This document shows, in pieces, positions 7,531 through 15,438 of a stretch of DNA of 15,438 nucleotides. This DNA comes from Lachnospiraceae bacterium UBA3401 (GTDB lineage Bacteria > Bacillota > Clostridia > Lachnospirales > Lachnospiraceae): contig DEPD01000154.1 of NCBI GenBank assembly GCA_002358575.1, positions 1-15,438 of the forward strand, written 5' to 3'. The translations under genes were made by a program, and so were the position numbers. Under the pieces are notes generated by a model. It ran no database searches. It was not told the origin of the DNA and saw nothing but the letters and a program-made list of their open reading frames with translations. Position 1 is the first letter of the stretch. Each line of letters begins with the position of its first letter.

Positions 7531-9264
7531 CTAGTTGTACTTTGCAGCTTCCTCCATTCTACGGTCAAGTTCTGCCTGCATCTCATCAATAAATGCTTGT
7601 GGATTACAACCATTATAAACATTCATGTACTCTTCCCATGCACTTTCAAAGTCACTTGCCATGACAACCCGCGGCAAATACTCATGCTTAATCTCACCGA
7701 TCTTCGCCCATGCAGTACCGCCTTCTGTAGCAGTTGTCATATTGTTAGAATAAGAATACATTGGATACCACGGTCCAGGAGCTTCACTTGTTCCCAGCAT
7801 ATCCACATACGTTTCCGCATTGTATGCATCAAAGCATTTCTGAACATTCTCACTTAAGCTGTCATAAAATTCTTTTGGCTGATTCTCTGGTTTCATAGCA
7901 TTAATGCCATCTGTGCTTGTTCCTCCATATTGTAGGAAATAAGAATAAGTACATGTGTGCGAAGCCTTATAAGCTGTGTCAGAAGATTGCATTCTCATAT
8001 CCTCTGTGCGGAAAAATTCACCATTCTCATCCACACTATAATCTACATCTTTCACTCCCCAGAAGCGAAGGTCATGTATCTCCTGATCTAATAGATCATT
8101 GATAAATTGTAATGCGCCCTCGACATCTTTGCAGCTTGTCGTAATCGCAATACCGCTTGAAACATTCAAAACTCCGCCAGAATTGTGCCACTGATTTTTA
8201 ATTCCCTCTTCAATTGTAATCGGAAGTGGAACATAATTGCATCCTTTAATGTCAAGCCCCTGCTGTTTCAGTGCATCATTTACCGTATAAGCAAAATCCC
8301 ACCACTGATCGATCATACCCAACACGCGTCCTGTGGACAGCTTTGAAATATATTCATCATAAGTCTGTGTGAAGGATTCTGGATCTACAACACCTTTCTT
8401 AAATTCCTCGTTCAGCTTCTGAAAATACTTCTTTGCTGTCGGCGTTGTATTGTAGTCAACAATTGTAAGCGTATTCGGATCGACAATACAGCTTCCATCA
8501 TTTGGATATCCGTCAAGGAACTGCGGTGCATTCTCAAGGCAGAAATAACGCCAGTCATCACACAAAATCGTATACTGGATATTTGCCGTGCCATCCTCCA
8601 TAGTAGGATTTGCCTCATTATAGCGCTCAATCAGATCAAAATACTGATCCATAGTATGTATCTCAGGATACCCTGCCCACTCAAGCACTCTTGTCTGAAT
8701 CCAGAATGCTTCATCATTATGATTTGTTGCCTTCTCTTCCCCATGGATATTGCCAAACTGATTGATCCAGTAGATATGCCCGTCATCTTGTCTCAGCTTA
8801 TCCCATTCCTCCTCTGTCAGGAAGTTCTTAATATTGGGATAATTGTCGATATAATCATCCAATGCTACCAGGGCGCCTGCATCATAGAGCTGTGCCGAAC
8901 CGTCACCTCCATCAATAAAATCAGGATACTCTCCCCCAGCAATCAATGTTCCAACTGCCTCCTGCGCTGTCTGTCCGGTAAGCCATGTCTCCTTTACTTT
9001 TGCCCCAATTTTCTCTGCGATCATCTGTTGAATCTCATTGTCATCGTTGATCTCTGAGCCTGGAACTGCAAAGAATGCCGTAAACTCCTTGATGCTGCCT
9101 GAATTGGACGCTTCACCACCTTTGCTGTCTCCTGAGGACGATGTATTTGTATCACCGCCTGTACCCGCATTTGTCGATGCTGTGTCACTGCCACCACATC
9201 CTGTTAACATCGCGGACATCACTGCCGTTGCCAGTAAAACTGACAGTATTTTCTTAGTTCTCAT
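7531..9264 (-). CDS. ABC transporter solute-binding lipoprotein 1 (LplA-like)
   Basis: This 577-residue extracellular binding protein would deliver oligosaccharide to the LplB/YtcP pair. Residues 1-22 form a lipoprotein signal peptide ending in the lipobox LTGC, with C23 as the lipidated residue. Residues 24-57 are a flexible Gly/Ser/Thr/Asn linker, and the large binding fold begins at about 58. Aromatic patches (CDDWRYFCLEN, DQWWDFAYTVN, APGPWYPMYSYS) are candidates for sugar stacking, and KLNEEFKKGVVDPESFTQ is typical of the large LplA/AlgQ-type group. GGGAGG lies 7 nt before the ATG. It is the first gene after the YesM/YesN pair, the usual target position for that regulator. The substrate is inferred to be xylan-derived oligosaccharides from the GH8 gene; aldouronates are an alternative. 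Confidence 0.9.
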   Translation of the reverse strand: MRTKKILSVLLATAVMSAMLTGCGGSDTASTNAGTGGDTNTSSSGDSKGGEASNSGSIKEFTAFFAVPGSEINDDNEIQQMIAEKIGAKVKETWLTGQTAQEAVGTLIAGGEYPDFIDGGDGSAQLYDAGALVALDDYIDNYPNIKNFLTEEEWDKLRQDDGHIYWINQFGNIHGEEKATNHNDEAFWIQTRVLEWAGYPEIHTMDQYFDLIERYNEANPTMEDGTANIQYTILCDDWRYFCLENAPQFLDGYPNDGSCIVDPNTLTIVDYNTTPTAKKYFQKLNEEFKKGVVDPESFTQTYDEYISKLSTGRVLGMIDQWWDFAYTVNDALKQQGLDIKGCNYVPLPITIEEGIKNQWHNSGGVLNVSSGIAITTSCKDVEGALQFINDLLDQEIHDLRFWGVKDVDYSVDENGEFFRTEDMRMQSSDTAYKASHTCTYSYFLQYGGTSTDGINAMKPENQPKEFYDSLSENVQKCFDAYNAETYVDMLGTSEAPGPWYPMYSYSNNMTTATEGGTAWAKIGEIKHEYLPRVVMASDFESAWEEYMNVYNGCNPQAFIDEMQAELDRRMEEAAKYN

Positions 9265-9350
9265 GTGTATGCCTCCCTTGTTTTTTGATAATATAATTCT
9301 ACTTTATACTAAACTAAAAAAAACCCAATAAACGATATATAAAAACATAA
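9265..9350 (-). promoter_or_regulatory. Probable regulated promoter of the transporter operon
   Basis: This AT-rich spacer separates the yesN terminator from SBP1, so a promoter is expected here. On the - strand a TATAAA (9308-9303) lies 18 nt after a poor TTTATT (9332-9327). An alternative TATATT lies 17 nt after TTTAGT. Neither has a good -35 box, which would fit a promoter that needs an AraC-type activator such as the neighbouring YesN-like regulator. An eight-T run lies in the spacer. The exact promoter and operator are not certain. Confidence 0.4.
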
Positions 9351-9379
9351 AAAAGTATAGATTTTTAATCTATACTTTT
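9351..9379 (-). terminator. Intrinsic terminator after the YesN-like regulator
   Basis: Perfect 12-bp AT-rich arms at 9351-9362 and 9368-9379 (AAAAGTATAGAT/ATCTATACTTTT) enclose a 5-nt loop and begin one base after the regulator's stop codon. On the - strand the stem is followed by a run of T residues (TTTT then TTATGTTTTT). It should end the kinase-regulator transcript and separate it from the transporter operon. Confidence 0.8.
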
Positions 9380-9380
9380 C

Positions 9381-10976
9381 TTACCCTGTTTTAATAGATT
9401 GTTTTCTAAATTTAGAAGGTGTACAGCCTTTTGCTGCTATAAATTTATTGATAAAATAATCCGTATTTTTATACCCCACATCCTCCGCTATCTTATAGAT
9501 CTTATCATCTGTCCGCACAAGTAACTGCGCTGCCTGCTCTATGCGATAATTATTTAGATAATCCTTAAAGGATTGGTTATACTTCTTGCGAAACACCTGA
9601 CCAAGATAGGCATTGTTAATATAATATTTTTGTCCCAAATCCCGCAGTGTCAAGTTTTCTGCAAAATGCTCTCTGACTTCCTGCTCAATCATAGCCAGCA
9701 CACCTCTCGACACATTTTTTCTAAGCTGTGCAAGATATTCCGCATACTCGCAGGCAAATCTTGCCAAATGCACTTTGCTTCCCCGCTTCACTCCCTCCTC
9801 AAAAGTACTCTCACTGATCAGATGCAAAATTTCTTCCTGATTCACGCAATCATCCTGTTCTGTAGCAGTATGTATCAGTTGAAACAAAAGATAATTGATA
9901 TTGAGATTGATCGTCTCCCCCATCGCACCCATTCTGCGCAGTTCCTCATATAACCTGTCTACCGTCTCGTGAATGCGCACCTTGTCATTCTGCTCAACAG
10001 CGGCAATCAAATTGTCAAGTTCTGCCTTGCACAAAAGGATACCATCAGTATGAATTTGAACTTCTTCCTCATAATAATAAATATTTTTCTGATCGTGAAA
10101 TGCTTGAAGAGAGTTAAGCATACAAGCTGTACCATAAGATTTTGACACAGCCGCAATGTCGGTAACACGTTTTCCTACCAATATTACAATCTTCTGTTTA
10201 AGTGTTACACTCAAATGATGAAAAAGTTTTTCAAGATATTCCTTTTCTGTACAGCCATTCTTTATTGCCATATAATCACAGTAGATTAGACCGACATCAT
10301 ATATATTTTCCTTAGCAGAAACATCAAGAATACAATGTGGTTCATCCTCCTTCAAAAATTCCCTGCAGCCCTGATACAATTTTCTTTGCATGGAACGCAT
10401 CTCCAATTCTTCCATGTCCTCTAAATCTAACACATCCATCAATTGAATGTCAATATATCGAACGCCACTGGAAAGCTGCATATGGTCAGAAACATATTGC
10501 AGATTCATCTCATCATACTTACCGATCAATAGAGAAATCACATTTCTTGCTAAATATGCGCGCTCCATCTGTCTTTTGTCCTCCTGACGCTGTATTTCAG
10601 TCGCAGACATATTGGCAGCCTTTCTAATCACCTCTGTCAAAACCTCTTTCTCAACAGGCTTTAACACATAATCCATACAAGAATATCGTATTGCCTGCTG
10701 CGCATAAGAAAATTCCCCATAACCACTAAGTATAACAAAATACGCATCCGAAACCTGTTCCCTGCGTATCGTCTCCAACAGCTCCAATCCTGTCATCTCT
10801 GGCATTTTAATGTCAGCTATAATCAAGTCAACCTTATTGGTCTTTAGGTATTCTAGTGCTTCTCTTCCGTTTTGTGCTGTTCCCACAATTTCATAATTCT
10901 CTTTCTCCCAGTCAAGAAGCTGACAAAGTCCTTGTACAATAAACGGCTCATCATCTACAAGCAGCACTTTTAACAT
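9381..10976 (-). CDS. yesN: Response regulator, YesN type, with AraC-family DNA-binding domain
   Basis: This 531-residue regulator has an N-terminal receiver domain (about 1-120): the acidic pair D8/D9, phosphoacceptor D55 in LIIADIKMPE, S84, and K106 in YVLKPVEK. A central region of about 300 residues without a recognised motif follows, as in other YesN proteins. The C-terminus (about 425-528) is an AraC-type double helix-turn-helix, with NLTLRDLGQKYYINNAYLGQVF and KIAEDVGYKNTDYFINKF as the two units. Phosphorylated by the adjacent kinase, it most likely activates the SBP1-permease operon immediately downstream. Its ATG overlaps the 3' end of the kinase gene by 7 bp, with a GGTGAG ribosome binding site inside that gene, which points to translational coupling. 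Confidence 0.93.
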   Translation of the reverse strand: MLKVLLVDDEPFIVQGLCQLLDWEKENYEIVGTAQNGREALEYLKTNKVDLIIADIKMPEMTGLELLETIRREQVSDAYFVILSGYGEFSYAQQAIRYSCMDYVLKPVEKEVLTEVIRKAANMSATEIQRQEDKRQMERAYLARNVISLLIGKYDEMNLQYVSDHMQLSSGVRYIDIQLMDVLDLEDMEELEMRSMQRKLYQGCREFLKEDEPHCILDVSAKENIYDVGLIYCDYMAIKNGCTEKEYLEKLFHHLSVTLKQKIVILVGKRVTDIAAVSKSYGTACMLNSLQAFHDQKNIYYYEEEVQIHTDGILLCKAELDNLIAAVEQNDKVRIHETVDRLYEELRRMGAMGETINLNINYLLFQLIHTATEQDDCVNQEEILHLISESTFEEGVKRGSKVHLARFACEYAEYLAQLRKNVSRGVLAMIEQEVREHFAENLTLRDLGQKYYINNAYLGQVFRKKYNQSFKDYLNNYRIEQAAQLLVRTDDKIYKIAEDVGYKNTDYFINKFIAAKGCTPSKFRKQSIKTG

Positions 10977-12793
10977 ATCTCACCATTCCCTTTCAGCGGA
11001 ATCCAAATCTGCACTATCGTTCCAACACCCTTTTCACTTTCCAGTGCAAATTTAACTTGATTATCTGTCATCATTTTAAGGCGAAGACAGGCATTTACTA
11101 TCCCCACTCGCCCCTTCTTCCGAAGCCGGTCAATACTTGCATTCTGCATCATCCAGAACAGTTTTTGCTGCTCTGACTCTTCCATTCCGGTGCCAGTATC
11201 CTCCACCTCAATACAAAGTGCTTTACATGATTCTTTCTCTTCCATGTAAATACGCACAAAAATCCATCCTCTGGTTGTCTTATTCTCAATCCCATGAATA
11301 CAGGCATTCTCCACAAATGTAACTACCGTAAGTTTAGGAATGTTAATATTTTCACACGATTCATCCACATCCAATTCATATGATAATTTATCCCCAAAGC
11401 GAAATTTTTGCAAACTCAAATATGCTTCAACAAACTCCATTTCTTTACCGATCTCCACAGTATCTGTTGCCCAGTCTACATTCTGCCGTTCCATAATCGC
11501 AAGCTTTTCCACCATTTCCGCAATCTCAAGTTCATTTTGAAGAATACAGTACATTCGTATGCTCTCTAACGCATTAAACAAAAAATGCGGATTGATCTGA
11601 CTGTGAAGTGCTAGAAGCTCCGCATTCTGTCTAGCAATGTCCATCTCTTGTTCTTTAATGCGATCTTTATACACCGTCTGTATTAGCTCGTTTGTTCTCA
11701 CAGCCATTCTATTGTAGTTTTCCATAAGCCTGCTGATTTCGTCACTGCCACTAATCTCGTCTATTCGGCATAACTCCTCGTCTCCCACCTTGTCAAATAC
11801 TTGACTTAACTGCTCTATTCGTACTGTAAGAGAAAGATTGAGTTCTTTCATTAACCACCACGGAAGAATCGCATTTGTAAGTATTAACAGAGCGATCAAA
11901 GGCATGTTTTCCAATATATTTTTCAAAATGTTTGTTTCGGGTTGCAAAATATAAATCTGCATCTCACATCCATACAAACTCATATCTTTGCGCACACCAA
12001 CTTTGTCCTTCCTCTTAAACTGCTCAAAATTCTGGTTCATGCTACTGTGTCCGTCATTTGCCAACAATACTTTATCTCCTTGACAAACATACACAGGAAA
12101 TTCATACCCTAACTTGACAAGTCCACGTACCATATTACTATAATCAAGCTCTATTTTCAGAAATTTGTCACACCTGCTGCCGTTAAAAAAATTCAAATTT
12201 TTTAAAAATAAAACTTTTCGTTTCGCCTCCACCGCTGGACTTTTTTCATTGTCATAATAAAAATATAACATTGTATCTTGCCCAGACGCTTTGAATGTGT
12301 TGTACCAGTTGGTTTTTTCTATGGAGGACAAGCGAGAAAACTCACCGCCATTCACAATCGTGGGGTTGTCCGCATACATTGTGATAATTGTGTTATCCAT
12401 ACCAGCTCCACCCTTAAAAAGCGTCGTTTTTATAAAATTTTGGTATGCCTCAACATATGCGAGTGCATTCGCATATTCATAATTTAAATATCGTTCTATA
12501 TATTCATTCATATAAATCTGCTTTGCGGTGGCCGCCGCATAATCAATGCTGTTCGTCAGGGTATACTGTATAGCGCTCGCTTCATTTTCCATCGCATGTT
12601 GTCGTTTTGTATTTTCATTATTTAATACAATATACAGCAGAATGCTATCCGTGACAATCAATGGGATCAATACACAAAATACATACAGAATCGTTAGTTT
12701 CCTGCTAAGTTTAACACTATTCATGTGCTGATAAAGCCTGTGTATCCATTTTTGCCGACAATGTTCCTCATGTTTTTTTTGGATTATACTCAC
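10970..12793 (-). CDS. yesM: Sensor histidine kinase, YesM type
   Basis: This 607-residue membrane kinase has two transmembrane segments at about 35-57 and 293-314, flanking a roughly 235-residue extracellular sensor domain (dCache-like in length). A HAMP region spans about 315-370. The His-kinase domain has the H box SQINPHFLFNALE with H403 as the phosphorylation site. The ATPase domain has N496 in TFVENACIHG and the G box EDTGTGM around 531-537. This layout defines the YesM/LytS group that pairs with YesN regulators and senses extracellular sugars or a binding-protein complex. The start is a GTG at 12793, with AAGGAG 11 nt upstream. An ATG directly after the AAGGAG is out of frame and ends after four codons at a TGA overlapping the GTG. 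A promoter lies upstream. Confidence 0.93.
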   Translation of the reverse strand: MSIIQKKHEEHCRQKWIHRLYQHMNSVKLSRKLTILYVFCVLIPLIVTDSILLYIVLNNENTKRQHAMENEASAIQYTLTNSIDYAAATAKQIYMNEYIERYLNYEYANALAYVEAYQNFIKTTLFKGGAGMDNTIITMYADNPTIVNGGEFSRLSSIEKTNWYNTFKASGQDTMLYFYYDNEKSPAVEAKRKVLFLKNLNFFNGSRCDKFLKIELDYSNMVRGLVKLGYEFPVYVCQGDKVLLANDGHSSMNQNFEQFKRKDKVGVRKDMSLYGCEMQIYILQPETNILKNILENMPLIALLILTNAILPWWLMKELNLSLTVRIEQLSQVFDKVGDEELCRIDEISGSDEISRLMENYNRMAVRTNELIQTVYKDRIKEQEMDIARQNAELLALHSQINPHFLFNALESIRMYCILQNELEIAEMVEKLAIMERQNVDWATDTVEIGKEMEFVEAYLSLQKFRFGDKLSYELDVDESCENINIPKLTVVTFVENACIHGIENKTTRGWIFVRIYMEEKESCKALCIEVEDTGTGMEESEQQKLFWMMQNASIDRLRKKGRVGIVNACLRLKMMTDNQVKFALESEKGVGTIVQIWIPLKGNGEIC

Positions 12794-12833
12794 TGAAATA
12801 TCATCTCCTTATATACGTTTTATTGTTCCTGCC

Positions 12834-12862
12834 AGTATATCCCATCATCAGTGATATCACAA
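12834..12862 (-). promoter_or_regulatory. Promoter of the yesM-yesN operon with a palindrome over the -35 box
   Basis: On the - strand, TTGTGA (12862-12857) and TATACT (12839-12834) are 17 nt apart, a good sigma-A arrangement, with transcription expected to start near 12827. A perfect 10-bp palindrome, GTGATATCAC (12851-12860), covers the last bases of the -35 box and could be an operator half or a chance palindrome. The 98-bp gap after the chemoreceptor gene shows no clear terminator, so read-through from that gene is possible. Confidence 0.6.
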
Positions 12863-12891
12863 TCCATACTCTCGCACAAGCCCCTTATAAT

Positions 12892-15375
12892 TTAGGAGAA
12901 ATAAGCAACAGACTCTATACTGAAATAGTTTAGGTTCTCATTCACCACAATTGACAGTTTCTTAAGCTCCTGTGCAGTCTTTGCAAGAGATGCAGTCGCA
13001 TCGTTTAGTTCATTCATAGATGCTGTGGTCTGTTGCGTTGATGCTGCATTTTCTTCTGCAACGGCCGACAGATTTGTCATTAAATCAACTACTTTTTTCC
13101 CTGCCTCTCCACACACATCAGCCTGGTGCATTACGTCTCTCATACCATTAAAAGCTGAAGCAATTCCTATCTCAACAGTATTGAACTTTGTCTTCGTCTC
13201 ATCAAGCTTTTCCTTCTGATTCATAACGATATCTGTAACTTTATTGATCGACTGTACTGTCTGTTGGGATTCCTCCGACAGTGACAATATAATTTCATCA
13301 ATAATCTTAGCCGACGAATTGGTCTGTTCAGCAAGTTTTTGTATTTCACTTGCCACCACAGCAAAACCTCTCCCTGCCTCACCAGCTCTTGCAGCCTCAA
13401 TACTGGCATTTAACGATAACAGATTTGTCTGGCTTGCAATCTCTGCAATCAGATTGACCACCTCCTGGATCTTTATTACAGACGCGTTCGTCTTGTATAT
13501 CTGTTCTGATATTCTATGAAATGCATCTGTTGTCATATTGCTCATATTACTCAGTTCCTGAACGATTCTTGTCGCCTCTCTTCCATCTTCACTCATATCC
13601 CTCGAAACCACTGACAGTGTACTTACCCCTTCTGTGATCAACACCATGTTTTCCTGCATATTGCTTACCTGCAATGAAGAGTTTGAAATGTCCTCCGCCT
13701 GTGCAGATGCACCATGTGATATCTCATCTAATGCGGAACTTATAACTCCGGCAGCCGTTTTCGTTTTATTTGCCTTATCCTCAAGCAAACTGCCTGACTT
13801 GGCAAGCTCTGTTGAAATTTTCTGAAGCTGTCCTATACTGCCCACAAGCTTGTCAAGAAATGTGTTCAAACTTCTGCCAAACTGCGAAAACTCATCCTTT
13901 CCATCCGCCTTCACTCTAACTGCAATTCTACCTTGTGTTATCTTATCCAAAGTCTTTTTGAAAAGCACAACATTTCTGTCAATGCTTGTGCCAATCAGTA
14001 TAGTCATACCAATCAATATTATAGTTGCAAGTGCAATCACAATCAGACTGATTTTCATTACATTTTTCTTTATTGCTGTCATATCATCAGACGCCGTTTT
14101 CTTAATTGTCTCACACAGCGTAGTCAGCTCATTGTTTAACTGTACATTTTCAGCCTTAAATTCAAGTATGCTATCATCCAGTTGTTTCATCTGTTGGATA
14201 ATTTCCTCTTCTGTGCTCAGCTTAACAAGCGAATTTTGAGCAAGTTCTTCACTTGTTGTATAGAGAGGAATATTCTCTGACATTTCTGTGAGCAACGCTA
14301 TTATCTGTCCATAACTTTCTGTGACATCTTTACCTTCCACAACCAATTTACTGTATTCACCTATATACCTGTCCAGCTTTTCAACTGTTCCTGTAAAGTC
14401 ATATACACCGGAGTAAGAGCCGCCATACTTATAGTCATATTCCATACCATTTGGTTCTAGGTACATTATATATTCTATATTTGTATAATTTTGTGTATCA
14501 TAACCTTTCACTGAAATCTGTGTCGCAAATTCTTCCCAGCCTTCATTCGCTGCATTAAAATTACAGCCAATACGGATTGCAGGTTTTGTATCAAATGTAG
14601 TAATCTCACTGTCTACATAGGCAAGTCCTGTACCAGTTACTGTATCCAACGTATTGATATCTATCTCTGCAAAATCTGTACCATTCGTCAACTTAATATC
14701 CGTAACATAGCAATTCAAATCATAAGTAAGTGTTCCACCTACACGAAACGCCATATTATCTCTCTTCACACCTTCTGGTATCGGCCCTTTGTAAACCAAT
14801 TTTACATACTCCTTCCCATCCACTGTGACGGGCTCGCCATTTGTCCACATATGTGCATCAATCCATTTTAATTCAAGCCATGTCTCCTTGTCAATTAGTT
14901 CAGACAAGCTCTCGGTTAGGGAACTTTCAGCATCTGCATACTGCTGATACAATCCAGCATCAGCATTGAAACTTCTTGTACTGCTAAGCTTACTAATCTG
15001 GCTGTAATTTGATTCAATCCTTACAAGACTGTCAAGCATCTGATTGACATCATCTGCATACTTATCACTTGTCATCATTTGCAAAGACTGTACAAATGCA
15101 GTCATTTGACTTAAATTATTTAAAATACCATCCAGATATTTCTGTTCTATATAATATTGATATTCCGCCTCCAACGCAAGATTCTTAGCTTGCAGCACAT
15201 CAATTTCTTTGGCAATTGACTCTATCTCACTATTTGTGCCATTTCTATTAATGGAATTAATTCCTATTGTACCAATCACAATTGATACAAAAACAGAAAA
15301 TAATCCCATAAGCAATATCTTACTCTTTATTGTCTGAAATATCGTAAACTTTTGTTCTTTCTTTCCTTCCTTCAT
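12892..15375 (-). CDS. Methyl-accepting chemotaxis protein with beta-rich ectodomain insertion
   Basis: This 827-residue transmembrane chemoreceptor has TM1 at about 19-41 and TM2 at about 440-462, followed by HAMP (about 463-517, containing DEFSQFGRSLN) and a long coiled-coil signalling domain. The conserved CheA/CheW-binding tip reads EIASQTNLLSLNASIEAARA then GEAGRGFAVVASEIQKLAEQT. The outside part (about 42-439) is large. Helical stretches at both ends resemble a four-helix-bundle sensor, while about 169-329 is predicted by eye to be beta-rich (MAFRVGGTLTYDL, KPAIRIGCNF, NIEYIMYLEP) and may bind glycans. The ATG at 15375 is chosen for an AGGAG 10 nt upstream. An upstream in-frame ATG at 15417 (14 more residues, weaker AAAGG) is possible. 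It likely signals attraction to substrates of the adjacent locus. Confidence 0.9.
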   Translation of the reverse strand: MKEGKKEQKFTIFQTIKSKILLMGLFSVFVSIVIGTIGINSINRNGTNSEIESIAKEIDVLQAKNLALEAEYQYYIEQKYLDGILNNLSQMTAFVQSLQMMTSDKYADDVNQMLDSLVRIESNYSQISKLSSTRSFNADAGLYQQYADAESSLTESLSELIDKETWLELKWIDAHMWTNGEPVTVDGKEYVKLVYKGPIPEGVKRDNMAFRVGGTLTYDLNCYVTDIKLTNGTDFAEIDINTLDTVTGTGLAYVDSEITTFDTKPAIRIGCNFNAANEGWEEFATQISVKGYDTQNYTNIEYIMYLEPNGMEYDYKYGGSYSGVYDFTGTVEKLDRYIGEYSKLVVEGKDVTESYGQIIALLTEMSENIPLYTTSEELAQNSLVKLSTEEEIIQQMKQLDDSILEFKAENVQLNNELTTLCETIKKTASDDMTAIKKNVMKISLIVIALATIILIGMTILIGTSIDRNVVLFKKTLDKITQGRIAVRVKADGKDEFSQFGRSLNTFLDKLVGSIGQLQKISTELAKSGSLLEDKANKTKTAAGVISSALDEISHGASAQAEDISNSSLQVSNMQENMVLITEGVSTLSVVSRDMSEDGREATRIVQELSNMSNMTTDAFHRISEQIYKTNASVIKIQEVVNLIAEIASQTNLLSLNASIEAARAGEAGRGFAVVASEIQKLAEQTNSSAKIIDEIILSLSEESQQTVQSINKVTDIVMNQKEKLDETKTKFNTVEIGIASAFNGMRDVMHQADVCGEAGKKVVDLMTNLSAVAEENAASTQQTTASMNELNDATASLAKTAQELKKLSIVVNENLNYFSIESVAYFS

Positions 15376-15438
15376 CCTATCTGTTCTCCTATTCTTACAT
15401 CTTTTTGTACAGAACATATAAAAACCTTTTGCACAGTA

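Noticed and set aside
9326..9345. Possible cre (CcpA) operator in the SBP1 promoter region
   Set aside because: Only the central AAACG core fits; the outer TG and CA positions do not match. A similar AT-rich string near 12810-12826 has the same defect, so neither is called.
15376..15438. Motility sigma factor promoter ahead of the chemoreceptor gene
   Set aside because: No TAAA plus GCCGATAA-type pair is visible in the 63 bases available. The promoter may lie beyond the window.
1..15438. Mobile element, phage or CRISPR content
   Set aside because: No transposase or integrase coding, no terminal repeats with target duplications, and no regularly spaced direct repeats were seen.

Overview
The window reads as AT-rich DNA from a Gram-positive Clostridia-type bacterium, most likely a gut or rumen Lachnospiraceae relative. 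This is an inference from the YesM/YesN two-component pair, the LplB/YtcP permease pair, lipoprotein solute-binding proteins, strong AGGAGG-type ribosome binding sites and low-GC codon use. No genus is claimed.

Layout. Positions 33-2358 (+ strand) hold two poorly characterised genes, a CpXC zinc-ribbon protein and a TPR protein. They converge on the rest of the window at a perfect 20-bp inverted repeat (2351-2391) that can terminate transcription from both sides. Everything from 2400 to the right edge is on the - strand and forms an apparent xylo-oligosaccharide sensing, uptake and breakdown locus. In transcription order it contains: a methyl-accepting chemotaxis protein with an unusual ectodomain (12892-15375); a YesM-type sensor kinase and YesN-type AraC response regulator that overlap by 7 bp (10970-12793 and 9381-10976), with their own promoter and a terminator; a lipoprotein solute-binding protein (7531-9264); a 186-nt spacer packed with four stem-loops; two ABC permeases (6415-7344 and 5499-6401); a second, paralogous solute-binding protein that lacks a lipobox (3715-5370) and has its own consensus promoter; a 58-codon remnant of a GH3 glycosidase (3527-3703); and a complete GH8 reducing-end xylose-releasing exo-oligoxylanase (2400-3530).

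How it may work. The chemoreceptor would steer the cell and the kinase/regulator pair would sense an extracellular signal and activate the transporter. The binding proteins and permeases would import xylan fragments, powered by an ATPase encoded elsewhere because none is present here. The cytoplasmic GH8 enzyme would trim xylose from the reducing end. The gene set resembles the known yesM-yesN-lplA-lplB-ytcP aldouronate/xylan loci of Paenibacillus, but the substrate here is inferred mainly from the GH8 gene.

The points most worth a second look are the GH3 scar between SBP2 and the GH8 gene, the twin binding proteins with different membrane anchors, the internal promoter that makes SBP2-GH8 a separate transcription unit, the beta-rich insertion in the chemoreceptor ectodomain, and the stem-loop cluster behind the first binding protein. 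No RNA genes, insertion sequences, CRISPR arrays or phage genes were seen.
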